NCBI GenBank assembly: GCA_016699835.1
Contig: CP064987.1
Coordinates: forward strand, 1,488,001-1,552,000
Length of the DNA: 64,000 nucleotides
Origin: Phycisphaerales bacterium
GTDB lineage: Bacteria; Planctomycetota; Phycisphaerae; Phycisphaerales; UBA1924
Reading direction: 5' to 3'
In this document: piece after piece, positions 42,874 through 52,050 of the stretch
Layout: each line of letters begins with the position of its first letter
How positions within the stretch are numbered: position 1 is the first letter of the stretch
Program-made: the position numbers and the translations under genes
The notes under the pieces: generated by a model
Database searches by the model: none
The model's input: only the letters and a program-made list of their open reading frames with translations
What the model was told of the DNA's origin: nothing

Positions 42874-43454
42874 CGCGTCGCCCGGTTCGACGCGATCGCC
42901 GACGCCGTCTTCAGCACGCCCGCGCCGCCGCCTCGCGCGGCTTGCCACGCGAGCACCATGTCCACGGCCTTCTCGACACGCCGCGCCCGGGTCTCTTCCT
43001 TCTTCGCCTCCACGATCGCCTCGACGTGCTCTCTTTGGTGCGTGTAACTCATCGCCTGCCACGCGGCGCCGGCCCCCGCGGCCTTGAGCGCGACCGAGAG
43101 ATCCCGCGGCGTTGTCACCACGCGCGGAGACTCATCGGAGGCCAGCATCACGCGGACGGTGTCCCCCGCCTTCACGCCCGCGGCCTCGCGATTCGACGTG
43201 CGAAGCGGCACCCACCAGCACCCGCCCATCGACGAGATCGTGCTGCGGTACTCGTGCCCCTTGATGGAGACGCGCACCGGAGCCCGGACCTTGCCGAAGA
43301 CCTCCTTGGGATCGAACGGCACCTCGATAGCGCACATGCTCGTGTCGTCGTCCTTGATGATCGTGGTGGTGAAAGTGCGCGATGCGGGCTTGGGAGCGCC
43401 GGCCGCGCCCGCCTTCGCGGGAGTGTCCTTCGAATCAGCCTTGGCCTTGCCCAT
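42870..43454 (-). CDS. DUF1905/YdeI-type protein
   Basis: A 194-residue protein. After a Lys/Ala-rich leader (1-30), residues 30-120 form the DUF1905 beta-barrel (FTTTIIKDDDTSMCAIEVPF, VRVSIKGHEYRSTISSMGG, GVKAGDTVRVML). Residues 125-185 are the YdeI/OmpD-associated helical part (AMSYTHQREHVEAIVEAKKEETRARRVEKAV). The pairing is the usual family architecture; the role is unclear, possibly stress-related. GGAGG lies six bases before the ATG at 43454. Confidence 0.8.
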   Translation of the reverse strand: MGKAKADSKDTPAKAGAAGAPKPASRTFTTTIIKDDDTSMCAIEVPFDPKEVFGKVRAPVRVSIKGHEYRSTISSMGGCWWVPLRTSNREAAGVKAGDTVRVMLASDESPRVVTTPRDLSVALKAAGAGAAWQAMSYTHQREHVEAIVEAKKEETRARRVEKAVDMVLAWQAARGGGAGVLKTASAIASNRATR

Positions 43455-43516
43455 CCCCGACCTCCGCGCCACAGCGCTCACCAGAGACTCACATCACGAA
43501 CTACCCATGCTCGTGG

Positions 43517-43535
43517 GGCAGGCGACCCGCCTGCC
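43517..43535. repeat. Family C palindrome
   Basis: GGCAGGC-GACCC-GCCTGCC forms a 7-bp hairpin preceded by GCTCGTGG and followed by TCTCTTTCTACTAC. Related sequence occurs at 22415-22470 and 53250-53285. Confidence 0.55.
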
Positions 43536-43595
43536 TCTCTTTCTACTACATCGTCAGCCGGTGACGAACCACGTCTTCCATCACCATCCTCGCGC

Positions 43596-44534
43596 TCACG
43601 CCGGGGCCGGAACCTGACGCAGGATCTCCGCCAGCGCGTCCTCGACGGCCGCCGACGCCGCGCCCACCGCCCCGCGCGCGATCACGCGGTGCGGCACGAC
43701 TACCCCGAGATTGTCCGTGATGTCCGGCGGGATGACATAGTCGCGCCCGTCCATGAGCGCCGTCGCCCGCGCCACCTGTGCCAACGCCAGCCCGCCGCGC
43801 GGCGACAACCCAAGCGCCAGCGCCCCGCTCCGCCGGCTCGCCCCCGCGATCGCCACGATGTAATCCGCCAGCGCCGGCGCGAGTTTCACGCCATCGACGA
43901 GCGATTGCAACTCGATCAACTCCGTCGCCGAGAGGACCGGCTGGAGTTCGTGGAGCCGCACGCCCGAGGGCCGGAGGTCCAGGATCCGCCGCTCGTCCGC
44001 CGGGTCGGGGTACCCCAGCGCGATGCGCATCAGGAAGCGGTCCAACTGGTTCTCGGGAAGGGGATACGTCCCCTCGAACTCCGCCGGGTTCTGCGTCGCG
44101 ATCAGGAGGAACGGCGTCGGGAGCGCGATCGTCTTCCCCTCCGTCGTCACTGTTCCCTCGCCCATCGCCTCGAGGAGCGCCGCCTGCGTTCGCGGCGGCG
44201 TCCGGTTGATCTCGTCGGCCAGCACCACCTGCGCGAAGATCGGCCCGGGCTTGAACGTGAACGCCCCGGCCCCTGTCGCCGGGTTGCGGTCATAGACGCT
44301 CACCCCCAGCACGTCGGAGGGGAGCATGTCGGGCGTCAACTGGATCCGCGAGAAGGAGCAGTCGATCGAGCGCGCCAGGGCCGTCGCGAGGACGGTCTTG
44401 CCGACGCCCGGCACGTCCTCGATGAGCAGGTGCCCGCGCGCGAGCACGCAGCGGATGAGGTGATCCACGCTCCGTGAATCCCCCAGATACACACGCCGGA
44501 TGTTCTCTCGCAGCCGCGAGATGCGCTCGTGCAT
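43596..44534 (-). CDS. MoxR-family AAA ATPase
   Basis: A 312-residue AAA+ chaperone-like ATPase. Walker A is EDVPGVGKT (39-47), Walker B is VVLADEINRT near residue 108, and the sensor region is LLIATQNPAEFEGTYPLPE, all signatures of MoxR proteins. These usually act with a VWA/DUF58 protein to insert metals or activate enzymes, but no such partner is adjacent in the window. ATG 44534 is chosen because family-like sequence begins there. Upstream codons to 44831 are low-complexity. Confidence 0.9.
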   Translation of the reverse strand: MHERISRLRENIRRVYLGDSRSVDHLIRCVLARGHLLIEDVPGVGKTVLATALARSIDCSFSRIQLTPDMLPSDVLGVSVYDRNPATGAGAFTFKPGPIFAQVVLADEINRTPPRTQAALLEAMGEGTVTTEGKTIALPTPFLLIATQNPAEFEGTYPLPENQLDRFLMRIALGYPDPADERRILDLRPSGVRLHELQPVLSATELIELQSLVDGVKLAPALADYIVAIAGASRRSGALALGLSPRGGLALAQVARATALMDGRDYVIPPDITDNLGVVVPHRVIARGAVGAASAAVEDALAEILRQVPAPA

Positions 44535-44765
44535 GGACAGGCCCCAACCCGAAAACCACTCGAAAACAGCCAGCAAACCAACGCCGTCGCCCCGCGATCC
44601 CGCCCCCGCGACGCCACCCCTCGCCGACGAGGACGGCAGTATAGCAGAAGGCCCCACGACCCCCGATTCGACGTCCAGCCCCTCTATGGTTCCACCCTTC
44701 GGCGCCCACACCCAGGGACCACACGCGTCCCACCCCCCACGCGCCCATTGAGAGAGGTCGCTCAC

Positions 44766-45851
44766 ATGTCCGATTCGGAGGGCCGCCAACCCGCGCCGAA
44801 CAATCCATCCGGCCCCGACGCCCGCGAGCACCGCTCAACGGAGACGTCGCCGCGAACGTCTGACGACTCGCCGGTCTCAACGCCCGCGCGCCCCCTCGAC
44901 CTCGACGAACTCACCGGCCTCCTCCCCTGCGTTCGCTGCAAGTACAACCTCAAGGGGCTCACCGTCACCGGCATGTGCCCCGAGTGCGGCACCTCCGTCC
45001 GCACCACTCTCCTCGCCGTTGTCGATCCCCTCGCCCGCGAACTCCGACCCATCGAGTGCCGCAAACTCACCGCCATCGGCGTCGTGGCGTGGAGTGTCGG
45101 CGCCCTCCTTGCCACACTCTTCCTCTGGGCCATCCGACTCACCGACTGGTGGTGGGAACCCGGCTTCGGCACGGGCTGGCGCACCCGCGGCGTCCCCCCC
45201 TGGCCCTCCGTGCTCCCCGCCTACGCCGTCGTCTTCTTCACGATCGTGTCGGGCCTCGGCTCCCTCGCCTTCATCCGCCCCCACGCCGGCCTCTCACGCT
45301 CCCACCGCTTCCAATCCGCCCTCGGCTCGCTCCTCTACATCCCCCTCGCCCTCACGCTCTACCACATCCTCATCGACATCGACCTCCACGCCCCACGCCC
45401 CTATAGCCTCGACGCGGGCGATGTCTCCACGCGGTCCATCTTCCGCATCATCGCCTCGGGCCTCCTCCTGGCCATCATCATCTGCGTCCGCCGCGGCGCC
45501 CGCGTCCTGCAGGCGCGGCTCCTCCTCATGCGCGTCGGAGCCCTCGGCCGACAGACCCTCCTCGCCATGATCGGCGTCGTCCTCCTCTGGACCATCGGCG
45601 ATCTGCTCGTCCTCTACGCCGACCACGCCAACCCCGGCGTCGAGTCCCTCCCACGCAACATCGGGCGCGGGCTCATCCTCGTTGGCTCCCTTCTCTTCAC
45701 CCTCGGACTCTTCGGCGTCGTCCTCGATACTTGGCGCGTCCGGGGTGTCGTCCTCCAGCCCGCCATCGACCTCGCCGACATGCTCATCCACCGTTCCAAT
45801 CGACGTGCCGGCCCGTTCACACCACCATCGCCCGATCGATCTCGCGCCTGA
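44766..45851 (+). CDS. Multi-pass membrane protein with N-terminal zinc ribbon
   Basis: A 361-residue protein. Residues 1-50 are polar. A zinc ribbon has Cys55-x2-Cys58 and Cys71-x2-Cys74 (LPCVRCKYNLKGL, MCPECG). Six or so hydrophobic helices follow from residue 100 (VVAWSVGALLATLFLWAI, SVLPAYAVVFFTIVSG, and later pairs). The CxxCxYxLxGL form is typical of planctomycete membrane proteins. GAGAGG lies upstream of the ATG. No function is assigned. Confidence 0.7.
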   Translation: MSDSEGRQPAPNNPSGPDAREHRSTETSPRTSDDSPVSTPARPLDLDELTGLLPCVRCKYNLKGLTVTGMCPECGTSVRTTLLAVVDPLARELRPIECRKLTAIGVVAWSVGALLATLFLWAIRLTDWWWEPGFGTGWRTRGVPPWPSVLPAYAVVFFTIVSGLGSLAFIRPHAGLSRSHRFQSALGSLLYIPLALTLYHILIDIDLHAPRPYSLDAGDVSTRSIFRIIASGLLLAIIICVRRGARVLQARLLLMRVGALGRQTLLAMIGVVLLWTIGDLLVLYADHANPGVESLPRNIGRGLILVGSLLFTLGLFGVVLDTWRVRGVVLQPAIDLADMLIHRSNRRAGPFTPPSPDRSRA

Positions 45852-45884
45852 TCGGCCCGCCGCCACGCCTCTCTACAATCGCCC

Positions 45885-46916
45885 ATGCCAACCCCGACCC
45901 AACCCGCATCGCCACTCTTCGCCGGCCAAGCCCCATCCACCCAACGCTTCATCGCCGACCTCAAGCCCTCCCAGAGGGTCAACGGCCTCTTCTCCATCGC
46001 CAACGCCCAACTCGGCCGGACCAAGACCGACAAGCCCTACCTCCGCTGCATCCTCGGCGACAAGACCGGCGACATCACCGCGCGCATGTGGTCCATCGAT
46101 GAGCCCACCTTCCGAAGGCTCCCCGTCGACGGCTTCGTCAGCGTCGAGGGCGAGACCCAGGCGTATCAGGGCGAACTCCAACTCATCATCCACCAGATCG
46201 ATCCCGCCGAGCCCACGCCCGAGCAGATGCGCGAGCTCCTCCCGACGACCAAGCGCGACATCGCCCAGATGTTCGCCGAGGTCTCGCGACTCCTTGGCAC
46301 GCTCGAGCACCCCGCCGCCAAGGCCCTCGCCAAGGCCTACCTCGACGACGAGTTCCTCATGCGTGAGTTCCGCCAGGCGCCCGCAGCCAAGAGCATGCAC
46401 CACGCCTATCTCGGCGGCCTGCTCGAGCACACCCTCACCCTCCTCGACCTCGCCAACCGCGTCTGCCCCCTTTACCCGAAGATCAATCGCGACATCGTCC
46501 TCCTCGGCCTCTTCCTCCACGACCTCGGCAAGACCCGCGAACTCGTCTTCGACCGAGCCTTCTCCTATTCCGATCGCGGCGAACTCATCGGGCACATCGT
46601 CGAGGGCGCCATCATCCTCCACGACAAGGCCCAACTCGTCATGAAGGAGCAAGGCCTCCGACTCCCGCCGGGGCTCTTGACCGTCCTCCAGCACATCATC
46701 ATCTCGCACCACGGCGAGCCCGAGTTCGGCGCCGCGAAGATCCCCGCCACCCCCGAGGCCATCCTCGTCTCCATGCTCGACAATCTCGACGCCAAGACCA
46801 CGATGTCACTCGCCGCCGCCCGCCCGGATCACGCCCAGGAACTCAACGGCAACTTCACCGAGAAACAGTGGGCCCTCTCCACCAAACTCTACAGACCTGA
46901 TCCGTTGCAGAAATAG
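45885..46916 (+). CDS. OB-fold/HD-domain protein (YhaM-like 3'-5' exoribonuclease)
   Basis: A 343-residue protein. An N-terminal OB-fold (about 25-110, GRTKTDKPYLRCILGDKTGD) binds nucleic acid; an HD phosphohydrolase domain follows (HHAYLGGLLEHTLTLL, LFLHDLGKTREL, ISHHGEPEFG). The same order and length define YhaM of Firmicutes, a 3'-5' exonuclease acting on RNA and DNA. TACAAT ends five bases before the ATG, one of the clearest leaderless-type starts here. Confidence 0.85.
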   Translation: MPTPTQPASPLFAGQAPSTQRFIADLKPSQRVNGLFSIANAQLGRTKTDKPYLRCILGDKTGDITARMWSIDEPTFRRLPVDGFVSVEGETQAYQGELQLIIHQIDPAEPTPEQMRELLPTTKRDIAQMFAEVSRLLGTLEHPAAKALAKAYLDDEFLMREFRQAPAAKSMHHAYLGGLLEHTLTLLDLANRVCPLYPKINRDIVLLGLFLHDLGKTRELVFDRAFSYSDRGELIGHIVEGAIILHDKAQLVMKEQGLRLPPGLLTVLQHIIISHHGEPEFGAAKIPATPEAILVSMLDNLDAKTTMSLAAARPDHAQELNGNFTEKQWALSTKLYRPDPLQK

Positions 46917-46955
46917 TTCGACGCCCCTGGCATCCCTTCGCAATACAATGAGACC

Positions 46956-47261
46956 ATGCTGGTTCTCCACGGTATCACCTTTGACCACGATCGAATCGGT
47001 CACGCCTGCCGACGCGCCGCCGTCAAACGTCTCTATCTCTTCGGCTCCATCCTGACCGATCGCTTCGCCCCCGACAGCGACATCGACCTGCTCGTCGAGA
47101 CCGATCCCGCCAAACCCGCAGGCCTCCTCGCGCTCGGCGGCCTACAGATGGACCTCGCCGAAATCCTCGGAAGACAGGTCCACCTCACGCTGCTAACGGG
47201 GGTTCCATCCAAAGATCGCCCGGAACTCCTCGCCCACGCTCGAGCGCTCGATGCCGCCTGA
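46956..47261 (+). CDS. mntA: MntA-like minimal nucleotidyltransferase antitoxin
   Basis: A 101-residue protein with the GS-x10-DxD signature (Gly30-Ser31, Asp42 and Asp44 in LFGSILTDRFAPDSDIDLLVE). MntA proteins neutralise the HEPN toxin HepT by adding AMP units to its tyrosine. It is translated first and overlaps the hepT start by 11 bases. TACAAT lies six bases before the ATG. Confidence 0.85.
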   Translation: MLVLHGITFDHDRIGHACRRAAVKRLYLFGSILTDRFAPDSDIDLLVETDPAKPAGLLALGGLQMDLAEILGRQVHLTLLTGVPSKDRPELLAHARALDAA

Positions 47262-47643
47262 TTCGACTCCACCACTGACAAGCGTTCCCGACCCGAACGA
47301 CCGTCGCCGTCTCGTGCACATGCTCCAGTCCTCTCGCGACGCACAAACCATCGTCGCCGATCTCGACGCACGCTCGCTCGAGGACGACATGCTCCGCTCC
47401 CGCGCACTCGTGAACTGCTTTACCGAGATCGGAGAGGCCGCCGTCCGGCTATCACCCGAGGCACGCGCACGCCTGGGATCGATCCCGTGGAGGGACATCA
47501 TCGGCATGCGCAACATCGTCGTTCACGTCTACTGGGGCATCGACGTCGCACAACTCGTCGCCACTGTTCGCAATGACCTGCCGGCACTCATCGTGGCTCT
47601 CGAGCAAGCCCTCGCGGCTTGCCCACCCGATTCCCCCGGCTGA
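47251..47643 (+). CDS. hepT: HepT-like HEPN RNase toxin
   Basis: A 130-residue helical protein. Arg87-N-I-V-V-His92-x-Tyr94 in GMRNIVVHVYWGID is the R-x4-H-x-Y catalytic and AMPylation motif of HepT, an RNase toxin controlled by MntA. The overlap with mntA and the antitoxin-first order are the standard layout. It ends 12 bases from the stop of the converging methyltransferase gene. Confidence 0.85.
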   Translation: MPPDSTPPLTSVPDPNDRRRLVHMLQSSRDAQTIVADLDARSLEDDMLRSRALVNCFTEIGEAAVRLSPEARARLGSIPWRDIIGMRNIVVHVYWGIDVAQLVATVRNDLPALIVALEQALAACPPDSPG

Positions 47644-47654
47644 TCGGCTCCGCC

Positions 47655-48776
47655 CTACGCCACGCACAACCGCGACGCCTCACGCACGCACGTGAACACG
47701 AACTCTGTGTTCGTCACGTGCGACACCTTCCCCACGCGCTCGCCCCGATGGTTGTGGATCCCGATCTTCGCTCCCACATACCGCTTCGAGGGCACGGCCA
47801 CCGTCCGCACCACCCCTCCGCCGACTCCACGCGAGACCCGAGTCCCCGCCCACTCGCGCAGCATCCCCTCCATCTCCTCGCGTGACACAAACCCCTCATC
47901 GCTGAACGACACCACCAGCGCCCGCGCGTCGATCGCCCGGATCACCTCACGCAGCGCCGCCGCCGCCCGTGGCTTGCTGTTAAACACACTCCGCCTCGAC
48001 ACACAATCCGCCCGCTTGCACGCCACGCCGTACACCTCGGGCTTGTCCCACACCACCAGGCTCTCCCACACGTGATAGTTCCCTAGATACGAGTGCTGGT
48101 TGTACGGCGGATCGAGATACGCCACGTCCGCAGAGAGCACCCTCGCCGCGTCTAGCGCCTCCATCTTGTGCGCCTCGCCCTTCCCCCCCACAGCACGCGG
48201 CAACACGTCCGGCAGACGCAACTCCAGCCGGTTCGCCGCCCGGGCCGCATACCGCTTGAGATACGCCATCTGCACCCCCGTCGTCGAGTCCACCCGATCC
48301 GCCGCCTCCATCAGCGACACCAGCATCACCGCCTCAAGATCCGGCTCCAAACCCTTCCTCGCGATCGCCTCTCGGATCGCATCGATCCGCTCCCCATTCC
48401 TCGGCGAGAAGTACCGCGACCGCTCGCAGAACGTCTCCGTGATGTACCCGCCGCCCCCGACCGGCACCTCCATCGCGTTGAACTCGCGCACCAGCAGGCG
48501 AGCGTCATCGAGCACGTCCTGCGCGTCCGATTGCACATAGCACGTTGCCAGCGTGTGCGCGTACGCGTTATGGTCGTTCGACACCACGCGATACCCCTCA
48601 CGCTTGAGCGCGTGCCCCACGCGTGATGTCCCCGAAAACAAATCCAGCACCGTCAGCCCGCCACCCGCGCGCCGCAGCGCGTGCGCACGCCCACCTCTCG
48701 ACTCCAGGACCGCGCCACGCACGCCCTCCAGAATCGTCGGTATCAGCAGCCGCTTCGAGCCAAGGTACTTGATCAT
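47655..48776 (-). CDS. Orphan adenine-specific DNA methyltransferase (D12 class)
   Basis: A 373-residue paralogue of the 33361-34449 enzyme, sharing MIKYxGSKR, DLFSGTSRVGHALK, LMEAADRVDSTTG and YLDPPYNQHSYLGNYH. It differs mainly by an insert of about 12 residues near residue 30 (RGGRAHALRRAGGG) and in its C-terminal third. No nuclease gene is adjacent; its neighbours are MntA-HepT and a Lon-N protein. It probably methylates adenine in the same or a related site and could have a regulatory or protective role. Confidence 0.9.
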   Translation of the reverse strand: MIKYLGSKRLLIPTILEGVRGAVLESRGGRAHALRRAGGGLTVLDLFSGTSRVGHALKREGYRVVSNDHNAYAHTLATCYVQSDAQDVLDDARLLVREFNAMEVPVGGGGYITETFCERSRYFSPRNGERIDAIREAIARKGLEPDLEAVMLVSLMEAADRVDSTTGVQMAYLKRYAARAANRLELRLPDVLPRAVGGKGEAHKMEALDAARVLSADVAYLDPPYNQHSYLGNYHVWESLVVWDKPEVYGVACKRADCVSRRSVFNSKPRAAAALREVIRAIDARALVVSFSDEGFVSREEMEGMLREWAGTRVSRGVGGGVVRTVAVPSKRYVGAKIGIHNHRGERVGKVSHVTNTEFVFTCVREASRLCVA

Positions 48777-48873
48777 GAGATCGCCACACCCATCGCCGGT
48801 CCCATCTATCGGACGCGACCGCCCCGCACACCCAAAACTCGCGATTGTCCATCCCCATTCCCTACGATCCCAT

Positions 48874-49719
48874 GTGACCGACTCGCCCCACGACAACCCC
48901 ACCGACCCCTTCGACGACGATCACGACGCCGAAGACATGGGCGAGCCCTCAAACCCCGCCGAGCACTCCATCCAGGTCAACTTCGGCCGGCCCATGCCCC
49001 TCTTCCCCCTCGACCAGGTCGCCCTGCTCCCCCAGCAGGTCCTCCCCATGCACATCTTCGAGCCGCGCTACCGCCAGATGGTCGAGAATGTCCTCGACAC
49101 CAATGGCCAGTTCGCTCTCGCCACGTTCGAGGGCGACGAGTGGAAAGACCAGTACCACGCCCGACCACCACTCAAGCCCGCCGTCTGCATCGCCCACATC
49201 GTCCAACACGAAAAACTCCCCGACGGCCGCTACAACATCATCGTCCAGGGCATCTGCCGCGCGCGCATCCTCCGCGAACTCCCCGTCCGCGACCGCCGAG
49301 AACCAGGCGAACCAGGCCACGGTGAGCCCGGCGTCCACTACCGCGAGGCCATCCTCGAACCCGTCGGCATCGAGCAGCCCCAGAACCAGGACGAGCACCA
49401 GGACCTCGCCGACGTCCGCTCCAAACTCGACGACCTGCTCTCCACAGGCCCCCTCCTGCGCATGAACATCGCCGGCTCGCTCCTCGATTACGTCCGCAAC
49501 TTTGAGATTCCGTTGACCGCCGTCCTCGAACTCGTGGCCTTCAGCCTCGTCCAGCCCCAGACCCTGCGCTACCGCCTCCTCGAAGAGCCAGCCGCCCTCG
49601 AACGCGCAAACCTCATCCTCCACGAACTCGACCACCTCTCCCGACTCATCACCAAGGCGCAGACCCAGCACGACGCCGTCGCCGGCGACCAACTCCCCAA
49701 AGGCTGCACCTGGAACTAA
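48874..49719 (+). CDS. Lon N-terminal (LON substrate-binding) domain protein
   Basis: A 281-residue protein without protease or ATPase domains. PMPLFPLDQVALLPQQVLPM followed by HIFEPRYRQMVENVL is the start of the LON domain, and GRYNIIVQGICRARIL its beta core. A helical part follows (VRNFEIPLTAVLELVAFSL). Stand-alone LON proteins are conserved but poorly understood. GTG at 48874 follows TACGAT by five bases and diverges from the orphan methyltransferase; a later ATG (MGEPSNP) is a second option. Confidence 0.85.
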   Translation: MTDSPHDNPTDPFDDDHDAEDMGEPSNPAEHSIQVNFGRPMPLFPLDQVALLPQQVLPMHIFEPRYRQMVENVLDTNGQFALATFEGDEWKDQYHARPPLKPAVCIAHIVQHEKLPDGRYNIIVQGICRARILRELPVRDRREPGEPGHGEPGVHYREAILEPVGIEQPQNQDEHQDLADVRSKLDDLLSTGPLLRMNIAGSLLDYVRNFEIPLTAVLELVAFSLVQPQTLRYRLLEEPAALERANLILHELDHLSRLITKAQTQHDAVAGDQLPKGCTWN

Positions 49720-50615
49720 CGAGTTTCAGCAACCCCGGGCGTCGACTCCCCCGCCGCCTGCATCGCCCGCACCAACTCAATCCCAGCCCAGCAGTTCCGC
49801 CCGCGCTTCTGCACCATGATGAAGTCCGGATTGAACTTTCCCAAAGGCACCGCCATCAACGCCGGCATGTGCACCTTCAGATACTCCCCGTCGTCCGACA
49901 TCCCCTCCACGCCCGAATACGGCACCACGATCCCCTTCCGCTGGCCCGTCACGATCTCCACGCCGCGAGGCGTCAAGACCGCCGCCCCCGTCCAGTCCTC
50001 GCGAAACTCACCCGACCGCATCCACCGCTCCACGATCACCCCCGCGATCACGTTCTTGATCGCGTCCAACTCATCCTCGCCCTTGAAGTTCTTCGCCAGG
50101 AACGTCCGCGACAGCACGCCGTCGGGCTTCTCCTTGTGCCGACCGGAATACGAGATCTTCTTCGCCTTCACCCCGCCCACCGACAACGGCTCCACCACCA
50201 ACTCCACATCCGTCCCCATATAGATCCCGTTGCGATACCTTCGCGTCACCGTGTACCACAACCCCGCCACACGCTCATACTCCACCGCCTGCACCACACG
50301 CCCCAGCATTGTCCGCGTGACCCCACGCTCAAAGAAGTGATACCGAGAAAGTACCCCGCGCATCGCCAACCACGACAACCACAACCCCAAACACCCAAGC
50401 ACGAAGACCACCACACGAGGCCCCATCGTGAACGGCGTGCCGCCAGGCGTGCTCGGCGCACTCGACGAAGCGATCGCCGTCATCACAAACCCAAGCGCCG
50501 TGAAACCAAGCACGATCCCCACAATCCCCAATACGAGCCTCTGCCCAGGCCCCTTTGATCGCGACGTCAGCAGTTCGCCAAATCCTTCCATTGACGATCT
50601 CGCAGAATCGTTCAT
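49716..50615 (-). CDS. Membrane protein of unknown function
   Basis: A 299-residue protein. Two transmembrane helices (about 27-50, LVLGIVGIVLGFTALGFVM, and 68-86, VVVFVLGCLGLWLSWLAM) are followed by a soluble domain with YHFFERGVTRTMLGRVV and VVPYSGVEGM, a layout like bacterial PH-domain membrane proteins. The stop overlaps the converging LON gene by four bases. GGAGGGTGC precedes the ATG. Confidence 0.65.
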   Translation of the reverse strand: MNDSARSSMEGFGELLTSRSKGPGQRLVLGIVGIVLGFTALGFVMTAIASSSAPSTPGGTPFTMGPRVVVFVLGCLGLWLSWLAMRGVLSRYHFFERGVTRTMLGRVVQAVEYERVAGLWYTVTRRYRNGIYMGTDVELVVEPLSVGGVKAKKISYSGRHKEKPDGVLSRTFLAKNFKGEDELDAIKNVIAGVIVERWMRSGEFREDWTGAAVLTPRGVEIVTGQRKGIVVPYSGVEGMSDDGEYLKVHMPALMAVPLGKFNPDFIMVQKRGRNCWAGIELVRAMQAAGESTPGVAETR

Positions 50616-50755
50616 GCACCCTCCGGGAAGTCAGATGTTCGCACCGGATGTTAGCGTTCAGAAACCTCTCGTGCTCAACAACGACCCCTCATCAAAATCA
50701 ACAAGGCCGCCCCACACGGGACGGCCTCGTTTCGATCACACTCAATACCATTCAC

Positions 50756-51904
50756 TCAGCACATCGACTTCAGGCTCTCCGCCTTGTCCGTCCGCTCCCA
50801 CGTGAACAAGTCGCCCGACGCCTGCCGCCCGAAGTGACCATGCCGCGCCGTCGGCCGATAGATCGGCTTGCGCAACTGCAGCGTCTCGATGATCCCCCGG
50901 GGCGTCAACTTGAAGACCTCGCGGATCGCCTTGCTCATCTTCGCCGGGTCTGCCTTCTCCGTCCCGAAGCACTCCACGTACACACTCGTCGGCTCGGCGA
51001 CACCGATGGCGTACGACAACTGGATCTCGCACTCATCCGCAAGCCCCGCCGCCACGACGTTCTTCGCGATGTACCGCGCCATGTACGCCGCCGAGCGATC
51101 GACCTTCGTCGGGTCCTTTCCGCTGAACGCCCCGCCGCCGTGGCGGCCATACCCGCCGTACGTGTCCACGATGATCTTCCGCCCCGTCAGGCCGCAGTCG
51201 CCATGGGGACCGCCGATCTCGAACCGCCCCGTCGGGTTCACGTGCACCGTGATCCCCGGATTCCACCAGTCCTTGAGCACCGGCTTCAAAATCTCATTTT
51301 CCACGGCCTTCTTCAGCGCGTCCTGACGCTCGTTCCACGTCTTGTCGTGCTGCGTCGAGAGCACCACCGTGTCCACGCGGACCGGCTTGCTCCCGTCCAT
51401 CTCCACCGTGACCTGGCTCTTCGCGTCAGGCCGCAGCCCCGGGATGATCCCCTGCTGACGAACCGACGCCTGCTGCTCCACCAATCGATGGGCAAGTTGA
51501 ATCGGCAGCGGCATCAACTCCGGAGTCTGCCTGCACGCGAACCCGAACATCATCCCCTGATCGCCCGCGCCCTCGCGGTCCACGCCCATCGCGATGTCCG
51601 GGCTCTGACGCTTGATGCTGCTCAGCACCGCGCACGACTCATAGTCGAACGCCATATCCCCGCTCGTGTAGCCGATCGCTTTGATCGTCTCACGCACGAG
51701 GTCGGGAATCTCGACATACGCCTTCGTCGTCACCTCGCCCGCCACGACCACCATGCCCGTCGAGCACATCGTCTCGCATGCCACTCGCGAGTACGGGTCC
51801 TGCTCCAGCATCGCGTCCAGGATCGCGTCCGAGATCTGGTCCGCAACCTTGTCCGGGTGACCCATCGACACCGACTCCGACGTGAACAAACGCGTGCGCG
51901 ACAT
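50756..51904 (-). CDS. metK: S-adenosylmethionine synthetase
   Basis: A 382-residue enzyme that makes SAM from methionine and ATP. FTSESVSMGHPDKVADQISD at the start, the GAGDQGMMFG loop near residue 115, and GGAFSGKDPTKVDRSAAY near 255 carry the substrate, Mg and K sites. The length is typical. AGAGAGG lies upstream of the ATG at 51904. The SAM it makes serves the two DNA methyltransferases, NuoI-independent core metabolism and TrmB. No SAM riboswitch-like structure was seen in the 146-base leader. Confidence 0.95.
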   Translation of the reverse strand: MSRTRLFTSESVSMGHPDKVADQISDAILDAMLEQDPYSRVACETMCSTGMVVVAGEVTTKAYVEIPDLVRETIKAIGYTSGDMAFDYESCAVLSSIKRQSPDIAMGVDREGAGDQGMMFGFACRQTPELMPLPIQLAHRLVEQQASVRQQGIIPGLRPDAKSQVTVEMDGSKPVRVDTVVLSTQHDKTWNERQDALKKAVENEILKPVLKDWWNPGITVHVNPTGRFEIGGPHGDCGLTGRKIIVDTYGGYGRHGGGAFSGKDPTKVDRSAAYMARYIAKNVVAAGLADECEIQLSYAIGVAEPTSVYVECFGTEKADPAKMSKAIREVFKLTPRGIIETLQLRKPIYRPTARHGHFGRQASGDLFTWERTDKAESLKSMC

Positions 51905-52050
51905 ACCCACACCTCTCTTCGTGCTGTGCAGAAACACTCTGGAAAACGCCCACGCCAATCCGCCGACGCGGGGGCCACAAGTGTAGAAACTCCATCACCA
52001 CCCTGCCATCCACAAATCCACACCCCGCGACAGCCCCACTACCCTCCCCC

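Noticed and set aside
51905..52050. SAM riboswitch upstream of metK
   Set aside because: The leader is only 146 bases, is shared with divergent purM, and shows no set of conserved helices.
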